Source: Prevotellaceae bacterium UBA1743 (GTDB taxonomy: Bacteria > Bacteroidota > Bacteroidia > Bacteroidales > Bacteroidaceae). Taken from it: DNA of 17,254 bases. Shown piece after piece: positions 5,611-14,048 of this stretch (within the stretch, counting starts at the first letter, position 1; each line of letters starts with the position of its first letter). Location of the stretch: assembly GCA_002314945.1 (NCBI GenBank), contig DCHV01000055.1, forward strand, positions 1-17,254, in the 5' to 3' direction. The notes beneath the pieces are model-generated. The model did no database searches. It had not been told where the DNA came from and was given only the letters and a program-made list of their open reading frames with translations. A program made the translations under genes and the position numbers.

Positions 5611-6225
5611 TGTTTGATGCACTTTTTCTTGGCAATAGTGCTATCCGACCTGTGCAACTGTGACTTTGTCCGTCGTTACACATCCTTTGGCAAGGCCGAA
5701 CGTGACATGATGTATCAGCTGACCGACCTGTACACCCTATTCTACTTGCGTTTTGTCAAGGCATACAATGGTGGTGATCCCAATTACTGGAGTCATCGTC
5801 AGATGGACATCTCGTCATGGGAAGGGTATGCCTTCGAACAGGTCTGCCTGCATCATATTCCACAGATACGCACCAAGCTCGGCATTATGGGCGTGTTGGG
5901 GAACGTATGTTCCCTCTCATGGACATCTTTCACCGACAACGCTGGCAAAGAGCATCGTGGTGGACAGATTGACTTGATTATTGACCGGGGTGACAAGACC
6001 ATCAACCTCTGCGAGATGAAGTTCACAAGCAGCACTTACTCCATTTCATCGGATTACGCACAGAGGTTGCGGGACAGAAGAGAAGCCTTTGTTAAATTAA
6101 CCGGAACGAGCAAGTCCATCCATCTGACTATGATCACAGCCGAAGGTGTTGAACACAACGAGGGGTGGCAGAACATTCAAAGCGAGGTGACCCTAAGTGA
6201 TCTGTTCACAAATGCAGACGAGTGA
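5584..6225 (+). pseudogene. C-terminal remnant of an AAA ATP-binding protein (ATPase/PD-(D/E)XK-like family)
   Basis: An open frame of 213 codons. From about residue 20 (SDLCNCDFVRRYTSFGK) it follows the C-terminal half of a very common Bacteroidales AAA ATP-binding protein. Motifs are DLYTLFYLRFVKAY, GYAFEQVCLHHIPQIRTKLGI, GGQIDLIIDRGD and the nuclease-like CEMKF, then a QSEVTLSDLF end. Full-length relatives are roughly twice as long and carry an N-terminal P-loop, which is absent here. The first roughly 20 residues (MEKKMSYRSCLMHFFLAIV) are unlike the family. No upstream sequence in any frame supplies the missing domain, so the 5' half was lost, not frameshifted away. The start (GTG 5584 or ATG 5596) lies inside an inverted repeat. 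Expression of a free C-terminal domain cannot be excluded, since the frame is intact to a normal end. Confidence 0.82.
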
Positions 6226-6281
6226 GTTTTTCAGAATGGGAACAGGCAAATACTGATCTTCAGCAGGTTAGTGCCACCTAA

Positions 6282-6348
6282 GTAGCGAACACTTTCGAAA
6301 GTTAATGGATTACCAACATAATACCCATTATTGAAATTTCTTCGCTAC
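6282..6348. repeat. Nested inverted repeats upstream of the URO-D gene promoter
   Basis: GTAGCGAA (6282-6289) pairs with TTCGCTAC (6341-6348). Inside are the perfect palindrome ACTTTCGAAAGT (6291-6302) and TAATGG/CCATTA (6303-6308 with 6325-6330). The block ends 6 bp before the -33 box, so an operator role is possible. Confidence 0.55.
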
Positions 6349-6353
6349 AACTC

Positions 6354-6384
6354 TTTGAGAGACGGAGAAAAAGTAATATTTTTG
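6354..6384 (+). promoter_or_regulatory. Full promoter (-33 and -7) of the URO-D family gene
   Basis: TTTG (6354-6357), 19 nt, then TATTTTTG (6377-6384), which is the Bacteroidetes TTTG-N19-TAnnTTTG pattern. Transcription would start near 6391. This leaves about 40 nt of leader to ATG 6432 but only about 8 to ATG 6399. Confidence 0.75.
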
Positions 6385-6431
6385 CAGCGTGATTCAACAT
6401 GCGAAGTATAACAACATCAAACACACGGAAT

Positions 6432-7439
6432 ATGACAAAGAGAGAGGTTGTGAGAATGGTATTGGATGGTAAGAAACCACCCTATGTGCCATGGTCTTTC
6501 AAATTCACAAAAGAGCCACACGAAGAATTGCAAAAGTATTACGGTGTGGAGGATCTCGACATTCCACTCGGCAACCATATCCTGAACTTGGGCAGCGACA
6601 TAGGATTCTTTGAGCCGGTGGGAGAAAACCTCGTAAGGGATGTCTTCGGCGTCGTGTGGGACAGGAGTGTCGATAAGGACATTGGCAACGTGAAGAACGT
6701 GGTGCTCCCTGAACCAACACTCGAGGGCTATTCATTCCCCGACCCCTTGGATCAGAGATTCTTTGCCAACATCCAACCTGAAATCGAAAAGAAGCCGGAT
6801 CTGTTCCGCGTCTTTCAGATTGGATTCTCTCTCTACGAGAGGGCATGGACAATGAGGGGCATGGAGGACCTCCTGATGGACTTGATGCTCCACCCGGACT
6901 TTGTGCACAATCTGCTCGACCGCATCGTCGATTACAACCTGGCACAGGTGGACGAGGCGCTGAAGTACGATATTGATGCTGTCTATTTCGGCGATGACTG
7001 GGGACAGCAGTTCGGGCTCATCATGGGCTACGACCTGTGGAAGGAATTCATCTATCCCAGATTGAAAAAGATGTATGGACACGTGAGGGCTGCAGGCAAG
7101 TATGTGATGATCCATAGCTGCGGGGACGTGGACGAACTCTTTGACGACCTTGTCTCCATCGGTTTGAACTGTTTCAATCCCTTCCAACCAGAGGTGATGG
7201 ATGTATATGAGATTCTCCCTCGTTACAGAGGCAAACTTGCTTTCCATGGAGGACTTTCCATGCAGAAGACCCTCCCGTTCGGCACAAGGGAAGAAGTGAT
7301 TGCTGAATCCAAGAGGCTCCTCGAACTGGGCAAGGATGGCGGCTACATTTTCTCTCCCTCCCACTCGGTGGAAAGTGACACTCCCATGGAGAATAACCTG
7401 GCTTTCATAGAGGTGGCACAGTCACAGCTGAAAAGGTAA
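6432..7439 (+). CDS. Uroporphyrinogen decarboxylase family protein (MtaA/CmuA-like)
   Basis: A 335-aa protein of the URO-D superfamily, in the branch resembling cobalamin-dependent methyltransferase partners (MtaA/CmuA) and not the haem enzyme HemE. The start MTKREVVRMVLDGKKPP is a typical family opening. An earlier in-frame ATG at 6399 would leave almost no leader after the promoter. Visible motifs are FGDDWG (187-192), HSCGD (228-232) giving the H-x-C metal pair of MtaA-type proteins, FHGGLS (271-276) and SPSHSVESDTP (308-318). The Cys expected as third zinc ligand in MtaA is absent in the last motif, where His311 might replace it. The domain is a single TIM barrel, cytoplasmic. The gene stands alone, with no corrinoid protein, methyltransferase or haem gene nearby, so the reaction and substrate are unknown. 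Its stop codon is 2 nt from the stop of comF on the other strand. Confidence 0.9.
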   Translation: MTKREVVRMVLDGKKPPYVPWSFKFTKEPHEELQKYYGVEDLDIPLGNHILNLGSDIGFFEPVGENLVRDVFGVVWDRSVDKDIGNVKNVVLPEPTLEGYSFPDPLDQRFFANIQPEIEKKPDLFRVFQIGFSLYERAWTMRGMEDLLMDLMLHPDFVHNLLDRIVDYNLAQVDEALKYDIDAVYFGDDWGQQFGLIMGYDLWKEFIYPRLKKMYGHVRAAGKYVMIHSCGDVDELFDDLVSIGLNCFNPFQPEVMDVYEILPRYRGKLAFHGGLSMQKTLPFGTREEVIAESKRLLELGKDGGYIFSPSHSVESDTPMENNLAFIEVAQSQLKR

Positions 7440-7441
7440 GC

Positions 7442-8149
7442 TCAGATTCTACCTGCCCACGCGAATGTGAACACACTTATGGAGGATGTGGGATAGACTT
7501 TCAGCCAGGCGAGTGCACAACCTGCCATGGTGGCTCCGGTAGTGAAGACATCATCTACCAGAAGAACCCTTTTCCCCTCCATCTCGGGATGATACACGGC
7601 ATAGAAACATCCTTCGAGGTTTTCCAGACGTTCCATGGCATCACGATGAGTCTGGGACTCGCTGTTCCCCGTACGAAACAAGACCTTGGTACATAACGGG
7701 AGTGCAAACACCTCACTGAGGCCCTTCGCGATTGCCTCTGCCTGATTGTATCCTCTCTGCCGCCTACGTTGTGGCGTGATGGGCGCAGGCACAATACAAT
7801 CCACCTCGTCCTGCAGATGAAGATGCAGGATTTCCTGAGCCGCCCATCGTCCCATCAATACGCCAAGCAAATCCGCATGACGGTATTTAAGCAGAGTGAC
7901 ATAGGCATGAGAGCGTGCGAAATGGCGATAATAGAGAAAACATGCGGCATTCTTCACAGGGACGAAGTTCCATAACGTGCGGAGCATCGTGTTGTCTGTG
8001 ATGTCGGTCACTTTCACACGCGGGAGACTCATGTCACATCCCATGCACACTATGTTCTCCGTAGGAAGGAGCCGTTCGCCACACATGGGACAGAATCTGG
8101 GGAACAGAAGTTCCCTAAGACTGCTGTATAGGATATGAATTTTTCTCAT
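7442..8149 (-). CDS. comF: ComF family protein (amidophosphoribosyltransferase-like, DNA uptake related)
   Basis: A 235-aa ComF-type protein. The N-terminal zinc finger has two CxxC pairs (Cys20/Cys23 and Cys35/Cys38). The type I phosphoribosyltransferase domain holds VDCIVPAPITPQRRRQRGYN (116-135), the SQTHRDAMERLEN segment, and the PRPP-binding loop VLLVDDVFTTGAT (195-207). ComF homologues are linked to natural transformation in several bacteria, but in Bacteroidetes the role is largely unproven. The protein is cytoplasmic and its length is normal for the family. The ATG at 8149 follows a minus-strand -7 box at once, implying a very short leader. It is convergent with the URO-D gene, with only 2 nt between the stop codons and no room for a separate terminator. 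It is divergent from the beta-galactosidase gene. Confidence 0.93.
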   Translation of the reverse strand: MRKIHILYSSLRELLFPRFCPMCGERLLPTENIVCMGCDMSLPRVKVTDITDNTMLRTLWNFVPVKNAACFLYYRHFARSHAYVTLLKYRHADLLGVLMGRWAAQEILHLHLQDEVDCIVPAPITPQRRRQRGYNQAEAIAKGLSEVFALPLCTKVLFRTGNSESQTHRDAMERLENLEGCFYAVYHPEMEGKRVLLVDDVFTTGATMAGCALAWLKVYPTSSISVFTFAWAGRI

Positions 8150-8156
8150 CTCGTGG

Positions 8157-8164
8157 CAAAAGTA
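8157..8164 (-). promoter_or_regulatory. Promoter -7 box of comF
   Basis: The minus strand reads TACTTTTG (TAnnTTTG), ending 7 nt before the ATG at 8149. The mRNA would be leaderless or nearly so if this box is used. No good -33 match is seen, so moderate confidence. Confidence 0.45.
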
Positions 8165-8183
8165 GGCAAAATGAAGGATAAAT

Positions 8184-8214
8184 TTTGTATTTCGAATACA
8201 TATTATTACTTTTG
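8184..8214 (+). promoter_or_regulatory. Full promoter (-33 and -7) of the GH2 gene
   Basis: TTTG (8184-8187), 19 nt, then TACTTTTG (8207-8214), a perfect Bacteroidetes promoter. Transcription would start near 8221, about 25-30 nt before the ATG. Confidence 0.8.
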
Positions 8215-8249
8215 TGGAGAAATTGATATAAATTGCAACAGATATGTGT

Positions 8250-11200
8250 ATGAAAAGTATTTTCTTATTCAGTATGGCACTGGCTGTAGGACTGACAGCG
8301 CAAGCCGGACAAGAGAAGACAGAGCGTTGGCTCGACCCGAGTGTTAACCGTGTGAATGTGGAGACATCCCGAAGTTCTTTCTTCGCCTATGAGAATACCT
8401 CTCTGGCCGAAAAGGGCATCAAGGAGAATAGTGCCCGCTTTATGAGCCTGGAAGGTAAATGGAAGTTCAATTGGGTGAAGGATCATGACAAGGCACCAAA
8501 GGGATTCCAGGCAATAGACTACGATGATGCGGCATGGGAGGAGTTCCCTGTTCCAGGTCTGTTTGAAATGAACGGATATGGAGATCGTATCTACAAGAAT
8601 GTGGGATATGCATGGAGCACACAGTTTGCCAACAATCCCCCCATCGTGGAGGAACGCGACAACTATACAGGCTCGTATCGTCGTGAGTTCATGATTCCAG
8701 CCGAATGGAAAGACCAGCAGATACTGATGCACGTAGGTTCTGCCACAAGCAATCTGACGGTATGGGTGAACGGACAAGAGGTAGGCTATAGCGAGGATAG
8801 CAAGATGGAGGCTGAATTTGATGTGACCAAGTACCTCAAAGCAGGCCAGAAGGCCCTCGTAGCCATGCAAGTGATGCGTTGGTGTGATGGTAGTTATGGA
8901 GAGGACCAGGACTTCTGGCGCTTTACAGGTATCGCACGTGAGGTGTATATGTATGCACGTCCCAAGGCACACATTCAGGACCTGTTTATCACACCCGACC
9001 TGACCAACAATTACACAGACGGTACGCTCAACGTAAAGGTAAGCGGATTGAATGCCGCAGGGAAGAGCCTGTCGTTCAAGTTGGTGAACAACAAGGGTAT
9101 GGAAGTGGCATCCCAAACGACCACCCTGGGAAAGAGTGGCGAGGCTGAGGTGAATTTCGAGGTGAAGTCTCCCGAGAAATGGACGGCTGAAACTCCTTAT
9201 CTATACACGCTCTACACCACGTTGAGTGATGGAAAGGAACAGCTGGAGGTCATTCCGCAAAATGTGGGATTCCGAAAAGTGGAAATCAAGGACAAGCAGC
9301 TGTTGGTAAATGGGCAGCCCATCCTCATCAAGGGAGCTGACCGTCATGAGATGGATCCTGACGGAGGATATGTAGTGCCCCTGTCACGGATGATTCAGGA
9401 TATTACCATCATGAAACAGTTGAACATCAATGCTGTACGTACGAGTCACTATCCTGATGACCCACGTTGGTACGACCTATGTGACAAGTATGGTATCTAT
9501 CTGGTTGCAGAAGCCAACTTCGAGAGCCATGGCATGGGTTATGAGGATGCTCGATTAGCACAGGATCCACGCTATAAGCAGACCATCGTAGAACGTAACA
9601 TCAACAATGTACGCGTGCAAAAGAATCATCCCAGTATCATCACGTGGAGTCTCGGAAACGAGAGCGGTTATGGTGACAACTTCGCCCAGGCCTATGACGA
9701 ACTGAAGAAGATGGATCCAAGTCGTCCGGTACAATACGAACAGGCTATCTGGAATGGGAAAACAGATATCTTCTGCCCCATGTATTATGATTACGGAAAT
9801 TGTGACAAATTCGGACAAGGCAATGACCCACGCCCTCTCATCCAGTGTGAGTACGCTCATGCCATGGGTAACAGCATGGGTGGTTTCAAGGAGTACTGGG
9901 ACCTCGTCCGCAAATATCCCAATTATCAGGGTGGTTTCATCTGGGACTTCGTAGATCAGGGCGTATGGGGTACCAGCAAAGTGACAGGCAAACCCATCTT
10001 TATGTACGGAGGTGATTCCGGCCGCTACCCTGCAAGTGACCACAATTTCAACTGCAACGGCATCATAGCCCCCGACCGTAGCCTGACACCTCATTCATAC
10101 GAGGTACGTCATTACTACCAGAACATCTGGCTCAACAACTTGAATATGACGAGAGGTACCATTGACCTGTACAACGAGAACTTCTTTGTGAATATGGGCA
10201 ATGTAGAGGGTTACATCAGCATCCTCCAAGATGGCAAGGTGGTACTCACTGGCACATTGAGGGATCTCGACAAGATAGCTCCCCAGGAGACAAAGACGAT
10301 TGACCTGACAACCCTGCCTGTTGCCTTGGATGCATGGAATCTGGTGAAACAGAATCCCTCGAGCGAAATCCTTGCCAACGTGGAGTTCCGTCTCACAAAG
10401 CCTGAGCCTTTGCTTGAATCAGGTTGGGTAGTAGCTTCCCAACAATTTGTAATACAAAAATACAAGTATCCCGTAGTGGCCGACGTGCTGGATGCTGCCG
10501 AGGCTGATCTACGAAGTGATGACAAGGCCATCAGTGTGGATGAAAGACTGGCTTGCTATACCGTAGAAGCAGGTGGATTAAGCATCAGCGTGAATCGTCG
10601 TACTGGCGAACTGGATTATGTGGATCTGGATGGCGAACCTCTGCTGCAGGATGGATATCATGTGATTCCCAACTTCTGGAGAGCTCCTACCGACAATGAC
10701 TATGGAGCAAGTTTGCAAAACAAGTTCTCTGCCTGGAAACAGCCTCAGAAGTCTCTGAAAGGCGTCTCATGCTATGCAGAAGGAAATGCACAAGTCATCA
10801 AGGTAGAATATGACCTGAAGCCTCTCGAGGCCAGCCTCACCCACACCTACACAATGGATGCTGCAGGCGAGCTTATCATCAACCAGCACCTTGATGTAAA
10901 CGAACAGGCTGAGAATAAACCTCAGTTCTTCCGTTTCGGTATGCAATGGGTGATGCCCCAGAAATACAACTCCATCCACTATTACGGCATGGGCCCCATA
11001 GAGAATTACATAGACCGTACCGGTTCGCAGAAATTAGGTATCTACGATCAGAAGGTTAGTGATCAGTATTGGCCCTACGTACGTCCACAGGAGAGTGGCA
11101 ACAAGACACAGGTTCGCTACTGGAATCTGACAGATGTATCTGGCAAGGGACTCTCCTTCGTCGCCACAGGCGATATGGAGTGCAGCACCCTACCCTATCT

Positions 11201-11408
11201 TCCCTCCGACCTCGATTCAGGCATGAACAAGTATGCAGTTCAGATGCATAGTGGAGATCTCACACCCAGAGATTTCTCCGTTCTGCAGATTCAGCAATGT
11301 CAGTTCGGATTGGGCTGCATCACTTCATGGGGAGCATGGCCTATCGAAAAATATCAGACCAAATGGCAGGACTATGATTTCACGTACATCGTGAAACCGC
11401 TGAGATAA
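8250..11408 (+). CDS. GH2 beta-galactosidase (LacZ type), secreted
   Basis: A 1052-aa glycoside hydrolase family 2 enzyme of the LacZ type, expected to hydrolyse terminal beta-galactosides in the periplasm or outside. The chosen ATG (8250) gives the signal peptide MKSIFLFSMALAVGLTAQAG; an ATG two codons earlier (8244) is equally possible. Order: sugar-binding jelly roll (about 25-240), immunoglobulin-like domain (about 243-345), TIM barrel (about 350-640), further beta domain and the LacZ small-chain beta-sandwich (about 780-1050). Catalytic residues are Glu471 in WSLGNESGYG (acid/base) and Glu534 in IQCEYAHAMGNS (nucleophile). VRTSHYPDDP and GGFIWDFVDQ are also diagnostic. The length agrees with LacZ (1024 aa) plus a signal. 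It has its own promoter and a terminator 25 nt after the stop. The natural substrate (lactose, host N-/O-glycans, plant galactans) cannot be read from sequence. Confidence 0.95.
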   Translation: MKSIFLFSMALAVGLTAQAGQEKTERWLDPSVNRVNVETSRSSFFAYENTSLAEKGIKENSARFMSLEGKWKFNWVKDHDKAPKGFQAIDYDDAAWEEFPVPGLFEMNGYGDRIYKNVGYAWSTQFANNPPIVEERDNYTGSYRREFMIPAEWKDQQILMHVGSATSNLTVWVNGQEVGYSEDSKMEAEFDVTKYLKAGQKALVAMQVMRWCDGSYGEDQDFWRFTGIAREVYMYARPKAHIQDLFITPDLTNNYTDGTLNVKVSGLNAAGKSLSFKLVNNKGMEVASQTTTLGKSGEAEVNFEVKSPEKWTAETPYLYTLYTTLSDGKEQLEVIPQNVGFRKVEIKDKQLLVNGQPILIKGADRHEMDPDGGYVVPLSRMIQDITIMKQLNINAVRTSHYPDDPRWYDLCDKYGIYLVAEANFESHGMGYEDARLAQDPRYKQTIVERNINNVRVQKNHPSIITWSLGNESGYGDNFAQAYDELKKMDPSRPVQYEQAIWNGKTDIFCPMYYDYGNCDKFGQGNDPRPLIQCEYAHAMGNSMGGFKEYWDLVRKYPNYQGGFIWDFVDQGVWGTSKVTGKPIFMYGGDSGRYPASDHNFNCNGIIAPDRSLTPHSYEVRHYYQNIWLNNLNMTRGTIDLYNENFFVNMGNVEGYISILQDGKVVLTGTLRDLDKIAPQETKTIDLTTLPVALDAWNLVKQNPSSEILANVEFRLTKPEPLLESGWVVASQQFVIQKYKYPVVADVLDAAEADLRSDDKAISVDERLACYTVEAGGLSISVNRRTGELDYVDLDGEPLLQDGYHVIPNFWRAPTDNDYGASLQNKFSAWKQPQKSLKGVSCYAEGNAQVIKVEYDLKPLEASLTHTYTMDAAGELIINQHLDVNEQAENKPQFFRFGMQWVMPQKYNSIHYYGMGPIENYIDRTGSQKLGIYDQKVSDQYWPYVRPQESGNKTQVRYWNLTDVSGKGLSFVATGDMECSTLPYLPSDLDSGMNKYAVQMHSGDLTPRDFSVLQIQQCQFGLGCITSWGAWPIEKYQTKWQDYDFTYIVKPLR

Positions 11409-11432
11409 AGCGCGTCTTTACAATCGGGACAT

Positions 11433-11481
11433 AAAAAAACTGAGAGAATAAGGAACTTCCTACATTCTCTCAGTTTTTTTT
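11433..11481. terminator. Bidirectional terminator between GH2 and the M13 peptidase gene
   Basis: ACTGAGAGAAT (11439-11449) pairs perfectly with ATTCTCTCAGT (11464-11474) around a 14-nt loop. Seven A precede and eight T follow, so both convergent genes get a stem with a U tract. It lies 25 nt after the GH2 stop and 10 nt after the minus-strand gene's stop. Confidence 0.92.
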
Positions 11482-11490
11482 ACAGACTTG

Positions 11491-13515
11491 TTACCAGATA
11501 TTCACACGATCCTCGGGTGCTACATACAACGAATCTCCTGGCTGCACGCCAAAGGCCTCACACCATTGTGTAATATGAGGAAGCGTACCATTGACACGCA
11601 AACGGCCGATGCTGTGTACATCGTTGACAGTCAGGTAATGGAGCATTTCCGTACTGCAGATTCCTGCCCACACATTGGCATAACTGAGGAAGAAACGTTG
11701 TTCGGGAGTGAAGCCATTTTCCTCGCTCAGAGGAGCCTCACCAATGGCTTTCTGGAATGCCTCGTATGCCACCATCACACCTCCATGATCGGCAAGGTTC
11801 TCGCCAAGGCATAGATGGCCGTTGGCATGCAATTCTCCAGGAATCACCCACAGACTGTCGAAATAGCAGGCCAATTTCTCGGTAGGTTCCTTGAACTTCT
11901 CGATATCCTGTTCGTTCCACCATACACGGAGATTGCCTTCCTTGTCATACTGCCTACCTTGGTCATCAAATCCATGTGTCATCTCATGACCGATGACCAC
12001 ACCGATAGCGCCATAGTTCATGGCATCGTCGGCCGACATCTCGAAGAAGGGGAACTGGAGAATGGCAGCAGGGAAACAAAGTTCGTTGGTAGTGGGATTG
12101 TAGTAAGCGTTCACTGTCTGAGGTGACATCAGCCACTCATTCTTGTCAACAGGTGTATTGTAGTGTTTCTGCTTATCCAGGTTCCAATAGAATTGCTGAA
12201 TGTCGTGCATATTGTCGAGCAGACTACGCGTGGGATCTACCTGCAGATTGGTCAGATCGTCCCATGTGTCAGGATAACCTATCTTTACATAGAAAGATGC
12301 CAGTTTGTCCAAAGCAACAGCCTTGGTGGAGTCGCTCATCCACTCCTGTGCCTGAATACGTTTCCCTAATGCTTCCTGCAGATTACCGACAAGTTTCAGC
12401 ATTCTCTCCTTGTTGGCAGAGGGGAAATACTTTTGTACATACATCTGACCTACAGCATCACTCATGATGCCATCGACCAAAGCGACACAACGCTTCCAAC
12501 GTGGCTTATCCTCCTCTACACCTGTCACAATCTGATTGAAGGAGAAGTTCTCCATTCGGAAGTCATCGCTCAGCAAATCGGATGCCCCACTGATGGCACG
12601 CCATTCGTAGATGGATTTCAGATCTTCCAGAGGAGCCTCCATGAGCAGTTTGCAAGCCAATGTGAGAGGCTCGGGCTGTCCTACTACCACGGTATCCGTC
12701 TTGTCATACGTATTAGCCTTGAAATAGGTGTCCCAGTCGAAACCGGTAGATGCCACCAACTCGGCAAGAGACATCTTGTGATAATTATCCTCTGGCACAC
12801 GCAACTGCAACTTCGAATAACTGACTTGAGCTATCTCCGTCTCGTACTTCATCACTGTTTCCATCTTGGCCTTGGCAATTTCCTCGTCATATCCTGCCAA
12901 CTTGAACATATTGATGACGTGTTGCTTGAATGCCTCACGTATCTTGACTGTCTGAGCATCATCGTTGAGATAATAATCACGTGTTCCCAAAGAAAGACCG
13001 CCCTGTCCCAGACTCAGCACATTGTTTTTGCTGTCCTTCTCATCCGCACCATTGTACATGGAGAAAAGCAGATTGTCGTGCTCGCGCTCCATCAAGGCTA
13101 ACAGTTCCTCGCGTGTGTTGATGTCGGTTATTTCCTTCAGATAGGGCATCAAGGGAGCAGCTCCCTCCTGATTGCGGCGGACACTATCCATAGCCATGTT
13201 GTAGAGGTCGGCTATCTTCTGCTCTACGGTACCCTTTTCGTGAGTTTCGGCAGCAATACCCTGAATCAGGTCTGCCAACTGCTTCATCGTGTTCTCGCGT
13301 ACAAGGCCAAATGCGCCCCACATGGCGTATTCCTTAGGCTGTGGATTGTATTCCAGCCAATGGCCTGTGACAAACTTGTAAAAATCATCTCCGGGACGGC
13401 ATGTGCTGTCCATGTACTCGTAATGTATTCCACCAGTGGTTGACACCTTGTTGTTGGAATCACATCCTGCCAATGCCATTGTACCAATCATTGCGCAAAG
13501 TATTGTTTTTCTCAT
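11491..13515 (-). CDS. pepO: M13 (neprilysin/PepO) family metallopeptidase, lipoprotein
   Basis: A 674-aa zinc endopeptidase of the M13 family, which cleaves peptides up to a few kDa. The N-terminus MRKTILCAMIGTMALAGC has a lipobox (LAGC, lipidated Cys18), so the enzyme is anchored to a membrane facing the periplasm or surface. The peptidase_M13 N-terminal domain spans about 40-420. The catalytic domain has NAYYNP (469-474), HEMTH (510-514: zinc ligands His510 and His514, catalytic Glu511) and GENLADHGG (571-579: zinc ligand Glu572, Asp576), and ends VNIW in place of the CxxW of mammalian neprilysin. The length is normal for bacterial members. It shares a terminator with GH2 and starts divergently from the thioesterase gene. 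It could supply peptides for this largely amino-acid- and glycan-fed group, but the substrate is not shown. The symbol pepO is by family. Confidence 0.95.
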   Translation of the reverse strand: MRKTILCAMIGTMALAGCDSNNKVSTTGGIHYEYMDSTCRPGDDFYKFVTGHWLEYNPQPKEYAMWGAFGLVRENTMKQLADLIQGIAAETHEKGTVEQKIADLYNMAMDSVRRNQEGAAPLMPYLKEITDINTREELLALMEREHDNLLFSMYNGADEKDSKNNVLSLGQGGLSLGTRDYYLNDDAQTVKIREAFKQHVINMFKLAGYDEEIAKAKMETVMKYETEIAQVSYSKLQLRVPEDNYHKMSLAELVASTGFDWDTYFKANTYDKTDTVVVGQPEPLTLACKLLMEAPLEDLKSIYEWRAISGASDLLSDDFRMENFSFNQIVTGVEEDKPRWKRCVALVDGIMSDAVGQMYVQKYFPSANKERMLKLVGNLQEALGKRIQAQEWMSDSTKAVALDKLASFYVKIGYPDTWDDLTNLQVDPTRSLLDNMHDIQQFYWNLDKQKHYNTPVDKNEWLMSPQTVNAYYNPTTNELCFPAAILQFPFFEMSADDAMNYGAIGVVIGHEMTHGFDDQGRQYDKEGNLRVWWNEQDIEKFKEPTEKLACYFDSLWVIPGELHANGHLCLGENLADHGGVMVAYEAFQKAIGEAPLSEENGFTPEQRFFLSYANVWAGICSTEMLHYLTVNDVHSIGRLRVNGTLPHITQWCEAFGVQPGDSLYVAPEDRVNIW

Positions 13516-13544
13516 TTTTGTTGAACATAAAAATTAACATTGCG

Positions 13545-13552
13545 CAAAATTA
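13545..13552 (-). promoter_or_regulatory. Promoter -7 box of the M13 peptidase gene
   Basis: The minus strand reads TAATTTTG (TAnnTTTG), 29 nt before the ATG at 13515. At the -33 distance the bases are TTTA, a near match to TTTG. Confidence 0.6.
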
Positions 13553-13595
13553 GTGCATTCCCATGAAAATGTAAACATATACCACAAATTATTTG

Positions 13596-13603
13596 TACTT
13601 TTG
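13596..13603 (+). promoter_or_regulatory. Promoter -7 box of the thioesterase gene
   Basis: TACTTTTG fits the -7 consensus 24 nt before ATG 13628. This rules out the earlier in-frame ATG at 13553, which would lie upstream of transcription start. Confidence 0.65.
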
Positions 13604-13627
13604 CACAAAACATTTGTTGCAATAGTT

Positions 13628-14041
13628 ATGACTCTAAAAGAAACCCTGACTCAGAACGACCATTTTGCCTATAGCATAGGGGCAAGATTGGTAGAGATAC
13701 ATCCTGGCTATGCCAAAGCCCAACTTACTGTAACTGAGACCCACTTGAACGCAGCCAATGTGTGTCAGGGAGGTGCCATCTTCACACTGGCCGACCTTGC
13801 CTTTGCAGGCGTGAGCAATTCTCACGGCATACTTTCCGTAGGTGTTACGAACACCATAACTTATCTGAAATCCGCTCAATTGGGTGACATCCTGACTGCA
13901 GAATGTACTGAATTGCTGGATCATCACAAATTGCCCTATTGCGACATCCGGGTGACCAATCAAAAAGGAGAACTCCTTGCCGTAATGACAGGCTTAGCCT
14001 ATCGTGTACGCAAGGAGTTCCCCTTTGACAGTCTGATGTAG
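13628..14041 (+). CDS. PaaI family hotdog-fold acyl-CoA thioesterase
   Basis: A 137-aa single hotdog domain of the PaaI/4-hydroxybenzoyl-CoA thioesterase type, hydrolysing acyl- or aryl-CoA thioesters in the cytoplasm. The diagnostic stretch is NAANVCQGGAIFTLADLAFA (41-60). It has the QGG turn that binds the thioester carbonyl and Asp56 at the position of the catalytic acid in E. coli PaaI. VGVTNTITYLKSAQLGD is the second conserved strand-turn. The start at MTLKETL is set by the promoter just upstream. In Bacteroidales, PaaI genes often lie beside a phenylacetate-CoA ligase; here it stands alone between two minus-strand genes, so the substrate is open. Its stop is 7 nt from the stop of the convergent fucosidase, with no terminator between. 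Confidence 0.9.
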   Translation: MTLKETLTQNDHFAYSIGARLVEIHPGYAKAQLTVTETHLNAANVCQGGAIFTLADLAFAGVSNSHGILSVGVTNTITYLKSAQLGDILTAECTELLDHHKLPYCDIRVTNQKGELLAVMTGLAYRVRKEFPFDSLM

Positions 14042-14048
14042 GGCTCGT

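Noticed and set aside
6399..6431. ATG 6399 as start of the URO-D family gene
   Set aside because: Only about 8 nt after the predicted transcript start, and the 11 extra residues (MRSITTSNTRN) are not family-like; ATG 6432 fits better.
12433..13101. Plus-strand 222-codon frame antisense to the M13 peptidase
   Set aside because: Shadow of the peptidase gene; no domain or promoter of its own.
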